The notes under the pieces are model-generated. The model had not been told where the DNA came from. It searched no databases and saw only the letters and a list, made by a program, of their open reading frames with translations. DNA of 64,000 bases from Macrotrachela quadricornifera (taxonomy: Eukaryota > Rotifera > Eurotatoria > Philodinida > Philodinidae): NCBI GenBank assembly GCA_022393335.1, contig JAJEKB010021105.1, forward strand, positions 133,926 to 197,925, given 5' to 3'. The translations under genes were made by a program, and so were the position numbers. Each line of letters starts with the position of its first letter. Position 1 is the first letter of the stretch. Below are positions 36,726-48,855 of the stretch, piece after piece.

Positions 36726-37547
36726 GGGCGTGGCCACGCATCGGTGACCCTCGTGTGAGGAAGGTTTAAAGCTCATAAAAATAAAGAAAAATCTTTTCAA
36801 AATTAAAAGTGTACTACGAATAGACTATGAAATAGGTTGTCAACTCTGAGACACTTTGTCCACTGGTGATATAAACCGCATTTTCTGTCCAATAAATGTC
36901 TAAAAAGAGATTTTTTGGCGAATTAAACTAAAAAATTTTAGTCTGGAATTCTTTTGTATTTCATTTTTTGTCTAAAAAATGGACAGTATTTATAATATCT
37001 TTCCGTTATGAGAGGGAGACTGATATACTTTGACAGTAGAACTTTCTCTGTACTACTTGTGGATTAGAAAAAAAGATAGGCTTTTAGCATGATAATTAGA
37101 AACTTTAAGATCTCAAATCTTCCCGATTAGAACGTCAAGAAAAAGATGAAATTCCGTAACCATGTGAAATTCCGTAATGGACAATACTTACAGTTTTTAT
37201 TTGATGCGGTTATGGTTTCCAAGAAATCAAGCGATATTCTGAAAGCTTGTGGAAAACTGAACAGTTTTTATATAGAGCGTTTATTTCTATGTCACTTTAT
37301 TGCCTAGTAAAATGCTTAACTCTTAGATCAACCTAAAAAAATGTCCATTTTTAGAAATTCCGTAATGGTCGATATTTTGTTGAATAACTCAGCTATGGCT
37401 AAAAAGAAATTGATGAAACTTCTACTGGTAATATATCTCAATAGTCTCTATGTATGATAAAAATTTCAGAAAGTTTGCTTTTATTATTGAGAAGTTAAAG
37501 ATGTTGCAATGCAAAAAAATGAAATTCCATAACGCGTGACCACACCG
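36726..37547 (+). repeat. copy B of the unnamed ATTCCGT repeat family, with TIR-like ends
   Basis: ATTCCGTAA occurs at 37169 and 37357, and ATTCCATAA at 37524, spaced 188 and 167 bp, mirroring copy A. The outer ends GGCGTGGCCACGC and (reverse complement) GGTGTGGTCACGC look like terminal inverted repeats. No target duplication is clear and no frame is coding. Confidence 0.6.
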
Positions 37548-38073
37548 GTAACTAAAAGAAATCGATGTGTTATCTAACTTCCTCTTAGTTTGTCAAGAGG
37601 TAGTAGCAATTATGTTGTGTGACAATAGAAATCAACATAATAGGAGAAGACTTTAAAAATGAACCATCTTAAATTTTTTGGCTCTAGCTGTATGTAGATC
37701 TAGATTTAGTCATGAAGTAATTCAATAATGTCTGTCAAATTGACATCTATCGTAATGTAAGTAATTTTGCCATCTTATCACTGAATTATTATCAATTTTT
37801 ATTGATCAAGATATTAACCAATCAGATGAATCTGTCAATCGCTAATATTAAGACAAAGTTTTGAGAGTAAGTTTTTAATGTGATTTTGACTTGTTAAACC
37901 ACCATTTGCCCGCACAAATTATCCTACGCTAATCTATCGAAGTCGACCTTTCTAATTTTCTCTCTTCAGAGAATATAAAAATTTTCTAGAAACCGCTCCT
38001 AGACAATCCAACTTTGAGTCATTTCAATATGTCTAGACGAAAAAGAACGACTATACCGATTTTGGAACTGTAT

Positions 38074-38384
38074 CAGAGCTCGGACGAGTACAAGTACAAC
38101 AAGTAAAAGTTTTTTACTTGTACTTGAAAAATTATACTTGTGCTTAAACTTGTCTTTTCAAAAGTATACTTGCCCTTGTACTTTACTTGTACTTAAGTAC
38201 AAAAAAAGATACTTTTTTATCTGTATGAGTAGAACAGGTTTTTCCAGAGGTGAAAATGTAAGTACAAGTATTTTTTTTCAAGTACAAGTAAAATACTTGT
38301 ACTTGGAAAAAAGTACTTTATACTTTTACTTTTACTTGAAAAAATACGAAAAATACAAGTACAAATACTTTCGTCCGAGCTCTG
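38074..38384. mobile_element. hAT-type MITE, 311 bp, with perfect 8-bp target duplication
   Basis: CAGAGCTCGGACGA at the left end is exactly the reverse complement of TCGTCCGAGCTCTG at the right end, and AACTGTAT flanks both sides (38066-38073, 38385-38392). Inside are many CAAGTAC/GTACTTG repeats in both orientations. The perfect TSD and TIRs indicate a recent insertion of a non-autonomous hAT element. Open frames over it are by-products. Confidence 0.9.
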
Positions 38385-40039
38385 AACTGTATTTATCACT
38401 GAAAATCGATATAATTTAATGCTCATCTTTGTTTTCTGTCGATTGGGAAAAATCTCAAGAGCTTATGTTGTTCAAATCGGAAGTAATTCGAAATATATTC
38501 CAGTGCCTTGACTTCTCACGTCAATGTTGTTATTATATTCAGAAGAGTTAATTAAGTGTATGCTCCAACAGTTAAGAATAGAAAAAAATCGAGTTTCTTC
38601 GGAAATATTAGATATAACACTATGTACGACTACTCCTCATTTAACGATGACTCTAAATATCCATGAATCTCAACCAATGAACAACCCATAAGATGCATTT
38701 GTAAGCGATCATCAAAAGAGATAAGCGACTTTGAAAAATCGACCAGAAAATCATAAGCAAAGTATTAGACCTAACTAAGTTAAAATTTCTTTCAGATAAT
38801 TATACCTCTGGGCGAGAATATTATTTCATTCAAGAAAAAATCTGTGTTGTTACTCGTTATCCTTAAGTGAGCCGAATGAACATTATATATATATGATTGA
38901 GCAAAACAATTATTTCAGCAAATTCATGTGTATGTAAGGCGAATTGTTGTTATTCTAATCTTATAAACTATAAATCGCCTCTCTTAATTGATTTCAAACC
39001 GAAGAAATGGATACGCTAAGGTATAGATATAAAAATAACGCTGATAATCTTATTCAACGCTTGTTATTAACGAATAAATGTGATAATGGTATATTTTTCT
39101 ACTTGACATGCAATTACTATAATTACATTTATACTAAAAATTGAAACTCTGTGAGATTAGAAATGCAACTGCAAATGAAACCTAGTATTTTACCACATCC
39201 TTTCTAATCATTTAATATCAGATAATTGTTGATATGTTGGCTCAAATGGTTTGTGGAAGTGTTTAAAATCTTACATCACCATTAGATCAAAACTAGTGTT
39301 CCTCTCAAACTGTCAACAGAAAAATATACTAGATAATTAATCAAAGCTTTTCATCAAGCTTTATTATTTTATCTGTTATAATAATATCAAATACAACGAA
39401 AAAATATTTTTTTAGGTTGTTCATATTCACAGTCATTAAACTTTCTTAATACGAACAAAGAAGAGAAATGACGTAAAACAATGCCCGACAAAAGTAATTT
39501 AATTTAATATGTCTACATCAATAATGACGTCTTCTTTTTGTTGATTGACAAGAAACAGGATGTGATTTTGCATCAACCAAAGAATTTTTGTTAGTTTAAA
39601 AACTATCAGCTTTAATTTTAATATTTAAAATTAAACTAGCATGAATTAATCGATGATTTCTCAATTGCAGCTTTTTCATCTCATCGGTATTATTCTTCAA
39701 GCAGAAAATACGTCCGACTTTTTTATCAAACCAGAATACTTTATGACAATACAAACCGAAATGATCTAAAAGTTTAGTTATTAAAATAATTTTTACAATT
39801 TTTATACCCATTGAATTATGTGTTCCTAACTTATCTTAATAGGCCAATTCAGTTATGAAATAACAATAACTTATAATTGGATTTTATCACTACTACCAAT
39901 TGTGCTGCAACGAGTTGTTCCAGTACCAAAGAAAAAGCTACATTCAGAATAACATATTCTGCTACAGAATATTATACACTCTTCCCATAAAAGTCGGAAC
40001 AATATGTTCCCTGAGAAATAACGTACAATAATAAACCGA

Positions 40040-40830
40040 TTTCATGTATGCGTAGAATAACCCACTCTTATATATGAAATAGCAAACACTTTTTATGTAA
40101 GCTGAGAATAATGTACCCCTATATATAGAATAATAAACCCTTTTTTACGTAAGCGTAGAATAATGTACCCTCACATATTGAATAATAAACCTTTTTCATC
40201 TAAGCGTAGAATAATCTACCCCTATACATTGAATAATAAACCCTTCTTTATGTAAACGTAGAATAATGTACCTCTGGATATTGAATAATAAATCCTTTTC
40301 ATGTAAGCGTAGAATAATCTACCCTAATACATTGAATAATAAACCCTTCTTTATGTAAGCGTAGAATAATGTACCCTCACACATAGAATAATAAACCCTT
40401 CTCATTAAACGTAGAATAATCTACCGTACATANNNNNNNNNNGTAGAATAATCTACCGTACATATTGAATAATAAACCCTTCTCATTAAGCGTAGAATAA
40501 TGTACCCTTCCATATAGAATGATGAACCCTTGTCATCTAAGCGTAGAATAATGTACCCCTACATTTTGATTAATAAACCCTTTTTTATGTAAACGTAGAA
40601 TAATGTATCCCTACATATTGATTAATAAATCCCTTTTTATGCAAACGTAGAGTAATATACCCCTATATATAGAATAATAAACCCTTTTCATGTAGGCGTA
40701 GGATAATATACACTTATATGTAGAATAAAAAACCTTTTTCATTAAACGATGGAATAATGTACGCCTATGCGTAGAATAATAAACTTTTTTCTTGTAAACG
40801 TAGAATAATATTCGCTTATGTGGTAATCAT
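40040..40830 (+). repeat. minisatellite of about 51-52 bp (two 26-bp halves)
   Basis: About 15 units combine GCGTAGAATAATGTACCCCT with ATTGAATAATAAACCCTTTT plus a variable TATGTAA spacer; the two halves resemble each other. The array contains an assembly gap (Ns at 40433-40442) with the same 22 bases on each side, so its true length is unknown. Confidence 0.88.
40433..40442. other. assembly gap (10 N) in the minisatellite
   Basis: The text just left of the Ns and just right of them is identical (GTAGAATAATCTACCGTACA...), the mark of unresolved tandem copies. Confidence 0.95.
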
Positions 40831-40984
40831 AAACGCTTATTATTTTCATATACCCTTACTTTCATAAACCCATCGGCTTCTAAACCCCTGAAGGGTTTAA
40901 AAGGTCGTGATAAACCTTTTTGGGATTGATGAAGAATTTTAGATAGGGCAAGCGTTTTATGTTCTACGTTTTTTTTTACAGTGT

Positions 40985-42282
40985 ACAATTTGTATTGGAG
41001 ACCAACATAAGATTCACAAGCTCTATGCTCAGCAACACAATCATGCACCACAAGCATGCAAACCTGAAGTTTTGAAAGTCTGCATGCAAATGAAGGAATT
41101 ACGTCAAATTAGCAACGATCAATCTGCACGAATTATTAATAATATTATTGCTAGAACATCGCGTGATATACAACCATGTTTACCAGGAAAAGATGATGCT
41201 GCAAGACAACAAATTAAAAGGGCAAGACGTGTTTGGGAAGAAGTTGAACTGCAAACTTTGGATGGTTTTAAATTACCAGACGCATATTGCACCATACTCA
41301 GTGGAATGCATTTTTGCAAAAGATATTGCCGATGGAACTCAAAGAGCTTTGCTTTTCACAACAAGGGAAAATCTTAAATGGCTGCAGGAAGTGAAATTTT
41401 GGATTATGGATGGAACATTTAAAACTGTTTTAACACTTTTTCGTCAGTTATACAACAGTCACGCGTCTGCAGGTGGAAGTGTTATCTTCCGAATTGTTCC
41501 ACTGATGTACACACTGATGACTATGAAAAGCGAAGAATTATATCAAAGATCAATTCAGGAATTAAATGAAGCGGCAGAAGAACATGGGTTGGAATTAAAA
41601 CCAGATTTTGTGTTAACTGGTTTTGAAAATGGTTCAATTAAAGCAGTAAAATCCAGAATTTTCAAGTGCTCAAAGTAAAGGCTGTTATTTTCACTTAGGA
41701 CAAGCTGTATACAGAGAAGTTCAAGATGAAGGATTCACGCCAAAATACGAAACTGACGAAAAATTTAGTCTTCCTATCAGACATATTCCAGCTTTAGCTT
41801 TTTTAAGTACTACGGAAATTCTTGATGCTTTCGACGAAGTGAAAGCTTTACTACCTTCCGATGCTGAACCGATAGTTCAATGGTTTGAAAATAACTATGT
41901 ACATGGAAGAATCAAAAGAACATTAAGAAATGGCACAATTCGAAGACATAATCCATTATTTCCACCAGAAATGTGGTCTGTCTTCGATAACATGGAATTT
42001 GTATTTCCAAGAACTCAAAATAAGGTCGACGCCTGGCATACACGTTGGAAAATATGAATTGCTCGATCTCATGTGGATGTTTTCACTATGATTAAACAGA
42101 TTCAAAAAGAGCAGAACGAAGTTGAAATGGAAATTGAAAAATCAATGCGTGGAGAACCAGCTCCATAGAAGCGCAAAGAAGATAAAAACAGAGAATTCAG
42201 AATTCAAAATGTCATTGCTGATCGCGGTAATAGATCAACTATCGATTTTCTTTGGAGCATTGCTCATAATCTTTCACTATAA
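40985..42282 (+). pseudogene. MULE-type (FLYWCH/MULE) transposase, decayed
   Basis: The plus strand carries, in changing frames, the end of a FLYWCH-like zinc finger (HKIHKLYAQQHNHAPQ), the linker RQISNDQSARIINNII, the MULE catalytic region (LLFTTRENLKWLQ, KFWIMDGTFKTV, FRQLYNSHA, PLMYTLMTMKSEELY, DFVLTGFENGSIKAV, GCYFHLGQAVYREVQ) and the C-terminal PRTQNKVDAWHTRW and DFLWSIAHNLSL. Frameshifts fall at about 41265-41310 and 41650, with stop codons at 42055 (after RWKI) and near 42165 (after EPAP), so it cannot make an active enzyme. The 5' end is cut at the inverted repeat of the neighbouring segment, which also reads as a splice acceptor. Such transposase copies are common in rotifers and arthropods. 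Confidence 0.82.
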
Positions 42283-44962
42283 ATATTTGTAATCTTTATT
42301 AAAAGTGTTTGAAAAATCTGAGAAAAGAAAGAATTTTGTAAAAAAATTAAATTTTTGTCGACAAAATAAATTGTCGGTCAAGTGAACCAGACCTGTCAAA
42401 AACGATGTGCTTATTGGAAAAAAACTCATCTTAATTAATAAACGACCTCTCTACTACATTTATATTTATGTTCATCATCAATTGCTTATATCTGCAGGAT
42501 ATATAACAAGCACATGTATTATTGTCCAATATATGCTGTTGTTGTGCTTGGTGGCTCAAAAAAGTTGAACCTTTAATGCCAACAGATACTCCTGACGATG
42601 TGTAGTACATGAATTGTATACGAGAGCTTGAGTCTTTTTATATTTCTATATGAAATGAAAATCATGATATTTGCTGCAGTTTTCTCTTTTTTTAAACTTA
42701 TCTCTACAGTCTTCTTAGTAAAACTTATTGTAATAGTTTTTAAAAAAAGGAAATTCTGTACAACCAATTTTTGCAGTGATGAAACTTTACTCTCTCAAAA
42801 CTAAATGCACATTGGAAAGAAAAAAAATTTAACCGCAAAATAAGTGACCTATATAAATTGTAGAGATTTTCACGCTGTGTCTTAGAGTATATTTTGGTTA
42901 TTCACGTGATGCTTTGAGGAATTGAACACCAACCTACTTCAACTGGTTGTGATCTAGTACTATGATCACACAGAAATCATAACGAAAAAAGTTTTATCCA
43001 AAATTTATTATTATCATCATCATATAAGTTAAAGTATGATCAAATAGCATAGAAAAATGCAAAAAGTTTCTCGAAGCTCATCATATGTTCCAGTAATACC
43101 ATGATCAAAACTGTTGATACGTCATAAATAATCATAAGATGAGAATGTATTGCCCAACATTTATAGCTGAGATTTCAGATCGGAGTGTGCCAACTCGTTA
43201 AGAAAAATTTGTAGGGCTTTTGTAATATAAAAGCTCTGTTGTTACGAATTCTATGGATCTCTCGTAACTAAGTTTTATTGCATTCACAAACAGATTGAAA
43301 GATTAATACTCTACGAAAAAACCAGAGTATTAGTAATGCATACTCTTGCATGAAAGTATCTGCGAAGTCAGCAGATATCTTCCATTTGCGCCCACTATAA
43401 TGTACATGAATGCTCAAAATACGCGGCACTATTCTATATATTAATCATCTGCAACGCGGTTATTCCTAAACATTTACTCTTTCAATATTGTCTACGCGAT
43501 TATACAATTACTTCTTGCTGTCGCTATTGACTTAAAGTCAAGAAATTTAGTTGTGTACCATTATTTCTATGTTATTTTTGGTTTTTGGCTCGTTCAATCT
43601 CTTCCTTCTTTATATTTTTCTTGGCCGTTGTAACTTTTATTCATTCTTAGGAAATAAATTTATTCTCTAATAAAATGTTGATCTCAATACAAAAGCTTTG
43701 TAAAATCATGTTACGAAACTCCTGTCACTAGCATCTAATTAGAGATCACACCAACTGTTTTGGTGTTACGATAGCCATGTAAGAGTGGTATAAAAGCCTT
43801 ATAAGATTAAAAGGAAAGCTTTATGAAAGTCGATACAAAAATTGAAGTTTTTTCTATGAGAAATTTTCAGGATCATATCTCTGGACTAATGATATCATAG
43901 TAACCGTTCAAAATGAGCAGAATAAACAAGCGTTGGCATCCAAAAATCTTTAAAAGCCGATAAAGACTGATCGGTCTCGAAAGTGTTACAGGACAGGATC
44001 AGTCTGCTTCCAACTATGACTTAGACCCATATTATACGTAATTTTGTATTTGCCATGGTACAGTTCTCCAAAACGAACATCTATCGTTAAATTACGAAAT
44101 AAAATTCTATTGATTCATTTTTCTGATTAAAATGTTTTTCTATAGTCAATAGGACAAGTCGTTGTCGTGAATCAGACGAATATGGAACAATGTATTGCTA
44201 TTATTTATCATGTATAATTTCAAAAAAATTATAATTTTGTTTTCATACGAGAAGGTTGCGAAATTACAATATAATACACATATGTATGTGAATATTAGTG
44301 AATATTTTTTCATCATAAAGACACGAAACGTAACGAAAGACAAAAAAAAAGAGGAAGAAGACTACAATGACGATATACACGTAAGGACAAAGGCATACAT
44401 GCAACAAACTGTCTCATTAATGATAATGTCATGGTTCATTAATCACATAAAAGAAAACGTATGTTGGAAAAAACACACTGATTTTCTTGACGATATATAC
44501 ACAGCAAAATTGCTTGCCAGCACACAAAAAAACAACTCGTACACTCGAAATCTTTTATCACGTAAGTATATTTTATTTCAAATATTGTTAGACTAGTGAC
44601 AAACTTAAAGCTGAATGTCACTGGTAGCCATTAATAACCGAAACTAGAACACATATAAATCAGCGATTTTAATATTAACAGAGTATCCTTCTAAAACAAT
44701 TAGAAATATAATCAGATTAAAATCGATTATAATCAATTAAACATTCATGAAAAGAAATTGAATATAATCGATTTTTTTTTGAGAGTAAATGACAATATCC
44801 TTAAAGAATTTTTTTATTGATAATAATCAGATGTAATATGAACAGTAGATGATGTTTTCGTTTTTTGGATTATTTCTGACTATAATTGATTTTTCTCTAA
44901 TTATTTGTCTAATATTTCTTACACGTATAAGTTCAAAAAGGTTCCGATTGAAAATCCTTAAC
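42283..44962. other. gene-free stretch
   Basis: No credible gene; the Lys/Asn/Ile-rich frame at 44195-44596 lacks domains. Between about 44690 and 44900 the AATCGATTATAATC vocabulary of the 55.8-57.3 kb block reappears. Confidence 0.45.
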
Positions 44963-44975
44963 ATCCCAGGTCAAA

Positions 44976-45180
44976 AGAGTCGGACCGTAAACGGCGGTAA
45001 ACGGCGGTAAACCGACAAAAAACGGTGACTTTATGTACATCCAACATTTTTCGTAAACCGATATCGGTTGACTGTGTATATATGGATATATTACGCAACG
45101 TTTTACGGATCGATTTTCTGAGCAGCGTTTACTGTTCGACAACGGACATCGTTTACGTACCGTTTTTAGACGTATTTTTA
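44976..45180. repeat. left subterminal motif array of the transposon
   Basis: Repeated CGTAAACGG, CGTAAACCG, CGTTTTACGG, CGTTTAC and ACCGTTTTT motifs on both strands, GC-richer than the surroundings; probably transposase or BEN-protein binding sites (inference). Confidence 0.65.
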
Positions 45181-45674
45181 AGAAATTAATTATAATAAGC
45201 TTATTAATTATATCAAGTCATATTTCGAAATATTATTTTTTTTACTACTTAACTTAAACTAATTTATAAAAAATAGACAAAAAATACTGCAGAATATTTG
45301 ACTTCGAAATATTATACTCAGTCGCGACATCTATGTGAGAAAAAAAATTTATTATTTGGAATAAGATTTAACATTTTAAATAAGAATCTATAATTTTTCA
45401 AGTAAAGTTTGCATAGAAAAAATTAAAAAAAAATATCTTTCTATTTTTTATTGTATTCGTGCACAAACACATAACTGTCTAGGCTGATATGCATAATGGT
45501 ATATAAATTATAGAAAATGTATGGAAATGTTGATTTCGTTTTTTTTTAAAGTTACATGGCTATGTTTATTTCGTGAGGATTTTTTGACTCATGTTTTACT
45601 TTTCTAATACATTATCTTCTTCTGATAAGTAGTAATATTAAATTTTTCTTTGTTAATTTTATAGATGGAAAAAA

Positions 45675-48648
45675 ATGGATCCAATAGATTTTGAAATTCG
45701 TTAACAATATGATCAACGCCAAAAGCAAGAAAGATATAACAAACATAATGTTGCACGTAAACGAAAAAGAATAAATAGGAAAAAACTATGTCATGCTGAT
45801 CCATTAAAATTACCAGAACATAATCCACTTATCTTGCAACAAAATTTAAAAAGAATTATTGGGAATGAAGATTGTCTCCTAGATGATGTTTATCAATTTC
45901 ATCATGAAGATTATAATAATAATGGCAGTTTGTTGAAGTACATATCAAAAGAACCTGATCATGAAATATTTAGTGTATTAGAAAATGCTTATGATGGATC
46001 AATTTCAGATGATTATGAATCAACATCACATGATTATAAATCAGCATCAGATGATGATGAATCCACATCAGATGATTATAAATCAGCATCAGATGATGAT
46101 GAATCCGCATCAGATGATGATCATCGTATTGATTCAATTAAAAAGTCTCTACATAATTATACAATTAATTCAACTTATAATTATTGTAAAACATTTACCT
46201 TGGTTGCACGCCAAGCAAATCTTTCAAAAAGAAGTACAAATAATTTCTTATCTTTGATCAAATCTGGTCTTCCAACACCAAATAATTTACCATCAACCGA
46301 AGATGAACTTTTACTACTACTTGGAGTGGAAAATTTATTTATAAAGCGATCCATTTGTTTATTATGTTCTAATGAATTTCATTATAAACAAAATTTATGT
46401 CCAGTATGTCGTTCAACAGATAAAACTTCAATAGCATTTATGTAAGTTTTTCTTGCTATCACTATTTAATTATATATATGCTTTCAAATGAGACTTATAA
46501 ACAGCTATATTTTTTCTAGTTATGAAAGTGATATTGAATTAATCATAAAAACAATTGTAACTCGATTATCGTCGGATATTAATGAATATAAAAAGAAAAT
46601 CTTGAATAATCAAGATGATGAAAAAACAAAAGATATTCCATTTGGGTATATTTATCAAAATTTATTAAAAAAAAATGATTATCAAGATTTAATTAGTTTA
46701 TTATTACATGTGGATGGTGTTAGTATTACGAACTCAACTAAATTAAAAATGTGGATGTTAAGTGGAACAATTATAGAATTACCGGCACGACTTCGTTGTA
46801 AACGATCTAATATGATAATCATGTCTATATGGATCGGTTATATTCAACCACCGGCCAAACTATGGTTAAACTTTTGCATTAATAAATTCGAAATAATTAA
46901 ATCTCAAGGTATTTATATGTATTTATTCTTACTATTTAAGAAAAATAATTTTCATGGCAGTATATGCTGTTCGATGTCACTTTTCAACTTAAATGTCTTA
47001 AAGAAAAAATTAATTTACCGCATATATCTTATACGATTGTCTGTTTAACAATAGAAAAATGATAGAAAAGAAAAAAGACTCCCAGCAAACGAAGCTATTG
47101 CACTTCGTGAAATTCTATTGCTTTAATTATGTTCATAAATCATTTTCTTTACATTTTTAGGTATTAAAATTTTGGGAAAAAATCATAAATTAACAATATT
47201 TGGAATAACTGGTGATGGACCAGCATTAAGTCTTGTAAACAATTTCGTTCAGCATAATGGTTATTTTAGTTGCTGGTTTTGCTTTACAGAAGGTAAATAT
47301 ATGCAAAGAAAACTTCAGTTTCGTTACGAAACAACTGCTTCACGTACATCAAAACAATATTCAAAATTTTCAAATGAAGCTGAACATTTACAAGCAAATG
47401 TTTATGGACATTTTGGGCATAGTGTATTGGAAAAAATATTAGATATTAAACTGCCTGATGCAATTGTTTTAGATTACTTGCATGTTACTCTACTAGGTCA
47501 TGGTAAATTAATTATTCTATCTATTTATAAACAACTAAAACCAAAACAACGTGAACAATTAAATTCTCAAATAAATCACCAACATTTTCCCCGTAAGCTG
47601 TTTCTCATTGATCGAACTTTTTTTTTATCTTTTCTCCATCATATTTACTTTTATTATGACTTACTTCTCGTACTTAGATTTTTTTCATCGAAAACTACAA
47701 CCAATTGAAAATTTTGGTTTTGTAAAAGCCACTGAAGTGCGAAATTTATTATTTTATGGTTTATTGCCACATTTAAATGTATTGCTACCAATGGAACAAT
47801 ATTCTCATTTCGTGTTATATGTGTGTGCTATTCGTCTATTGCATAGTGGTCATGTTTTTGGTGATGAAACAAGTAAAATTGCAAATCAATTATTCATCCA
47901 ATATTATCAAGACCATGAGTTATTTTACAAATATTTGCAACATTTAAAATTACATTTACATACACACTTGCCAACTCTATATGAAAGTCATGGTGCACTA
48001 TGCAATTTAGGTTGTTTTGGTCAAGAATCTTTTCTTGGTTCTGTTAGTTTTAATCATCATGGAACACGATATTATGGTGATTCTATTATTCATTTTTATA
48101 ACATTGATTTTGCAATTGAAAATAAAAAACAAAAAAAAACAACAGAAAGTGGACCACGTGATCCGTCATTCATATTAGCAAATAATTATGATTATTTAAA
48201 AAATTTTCATGCATACATATGTAATTGCAATGATATAAATTCATGCTGTAAAATATATTATCGATACGATGTTCAAAATAAAATGTATCATTCATTAAAT
48301 TACAACAAGCGTCATTATTGTGTTAGTTATTTTGTTCAATATGCATTTAATAACGTTATCAATGAAAAACGTTTTGGCAGTATTAATTTTTTTTTTACTT
48401 TGAATGATCAAGGTTACGCTGTGATTAAACATCATCGTATTAAAGAATTATATAGTGATACTTTGAAAAATTCTTCTTATTATTATTTGATAAAAGAACC
48501 AACTGATAGATTATATTTTATTTTGAACAAATATTATTCACAATTAGATATTATTCTTGTTGATCAAATTTTAAATCATTGCATCGTCGTCGATAAAAAT
48601 AATTATTTATTTGTAACTAATTTTTTGTCATACAATGAACACAGTTGA
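45675..48648 (+). pseudogene. Tnp2-like transposase, four exons, one early in-frame stop
   Basis: Exons 45675-46441, 46520-46908, 47161-47592 and 47678-48648 join in frame to 852 codons. Codon 10 is TAA (45702-45704); everything after it is open, so either this copy is inactive or translation starts later. N-terminal region: basic (RKRKRINRKK), then acidic SDDYKSASDDDES repeats and a zinc-ribbon-like CLLCSNEF...CPVC. The Tnp2 core follows: LLLHVDGVSI (D321), a segment with GTIIELPARLR, then FGITGDGPALS (D404), NGYFSCWFC, and LDYLHVTLLGHGK (D490). The C-terminal half has GLLPHLN, HFVLYVCAIRLLHSG and ESHGALCNLGCFGQESF, features of the family's transposase domain. An acceptor-like TTTTATAG at 45664 hints at an upstream exon, which could also bypass the stop. 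Confidence 0.8.
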
Positions 48649-48855
48649 TTCCTTTGTTTGTAAAAAGTTTTTTATAGTTGCCATTCTAAACAATCAGATT
48701 TAAGTTTTTCTTTAAAAGGCAACTGCTTGGTGAAGTGAAGTGTATTATGATACTTAATTGTTTTTTTTCATCGTGTATTATTTCTTGAACTTTTTATACA
48801 TTATTCATTTGAAATTTTATCCTTTTAGATTGTATATTACTTATCAACATTGAAT

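Larger units (their letters stand above)
32335..40984. mobile_element. 8.65-kb ORF-less segment bounded by a perfect 17-bp inverted repeat
   Basis: ACACTGTAAAAAAAAAC at 32335-32351 is repeated in reverse complement at 40968-40984. Flanking bases allow a 2-bp AC duplication. Just inside each end the same TAATAAACCCT-type phrase begins minisatellite sequence, which supports both ends belonging to one element. The interior holds three minisatellites, two hAT MITEs, one copy of an unnamed repeat and no credible gene. Decayed transposase coding sequence abuts both ends. It may be a large non-autonomous DNA element, or two independent elements sharing an end sequence. Confidence 0.45.

Noticed and set aside
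38138..38426. Frames of 93 and 69 codons on both strands
   Set aside because: They lie inside the hAT MITE and reflect its CAAGTAC repeats.
44195..44596. 133-codon frame with a central acidic-basic stretch
   Set aside because: Composition is that of translated AT-rich spacer, with no domain and no conserved motif.
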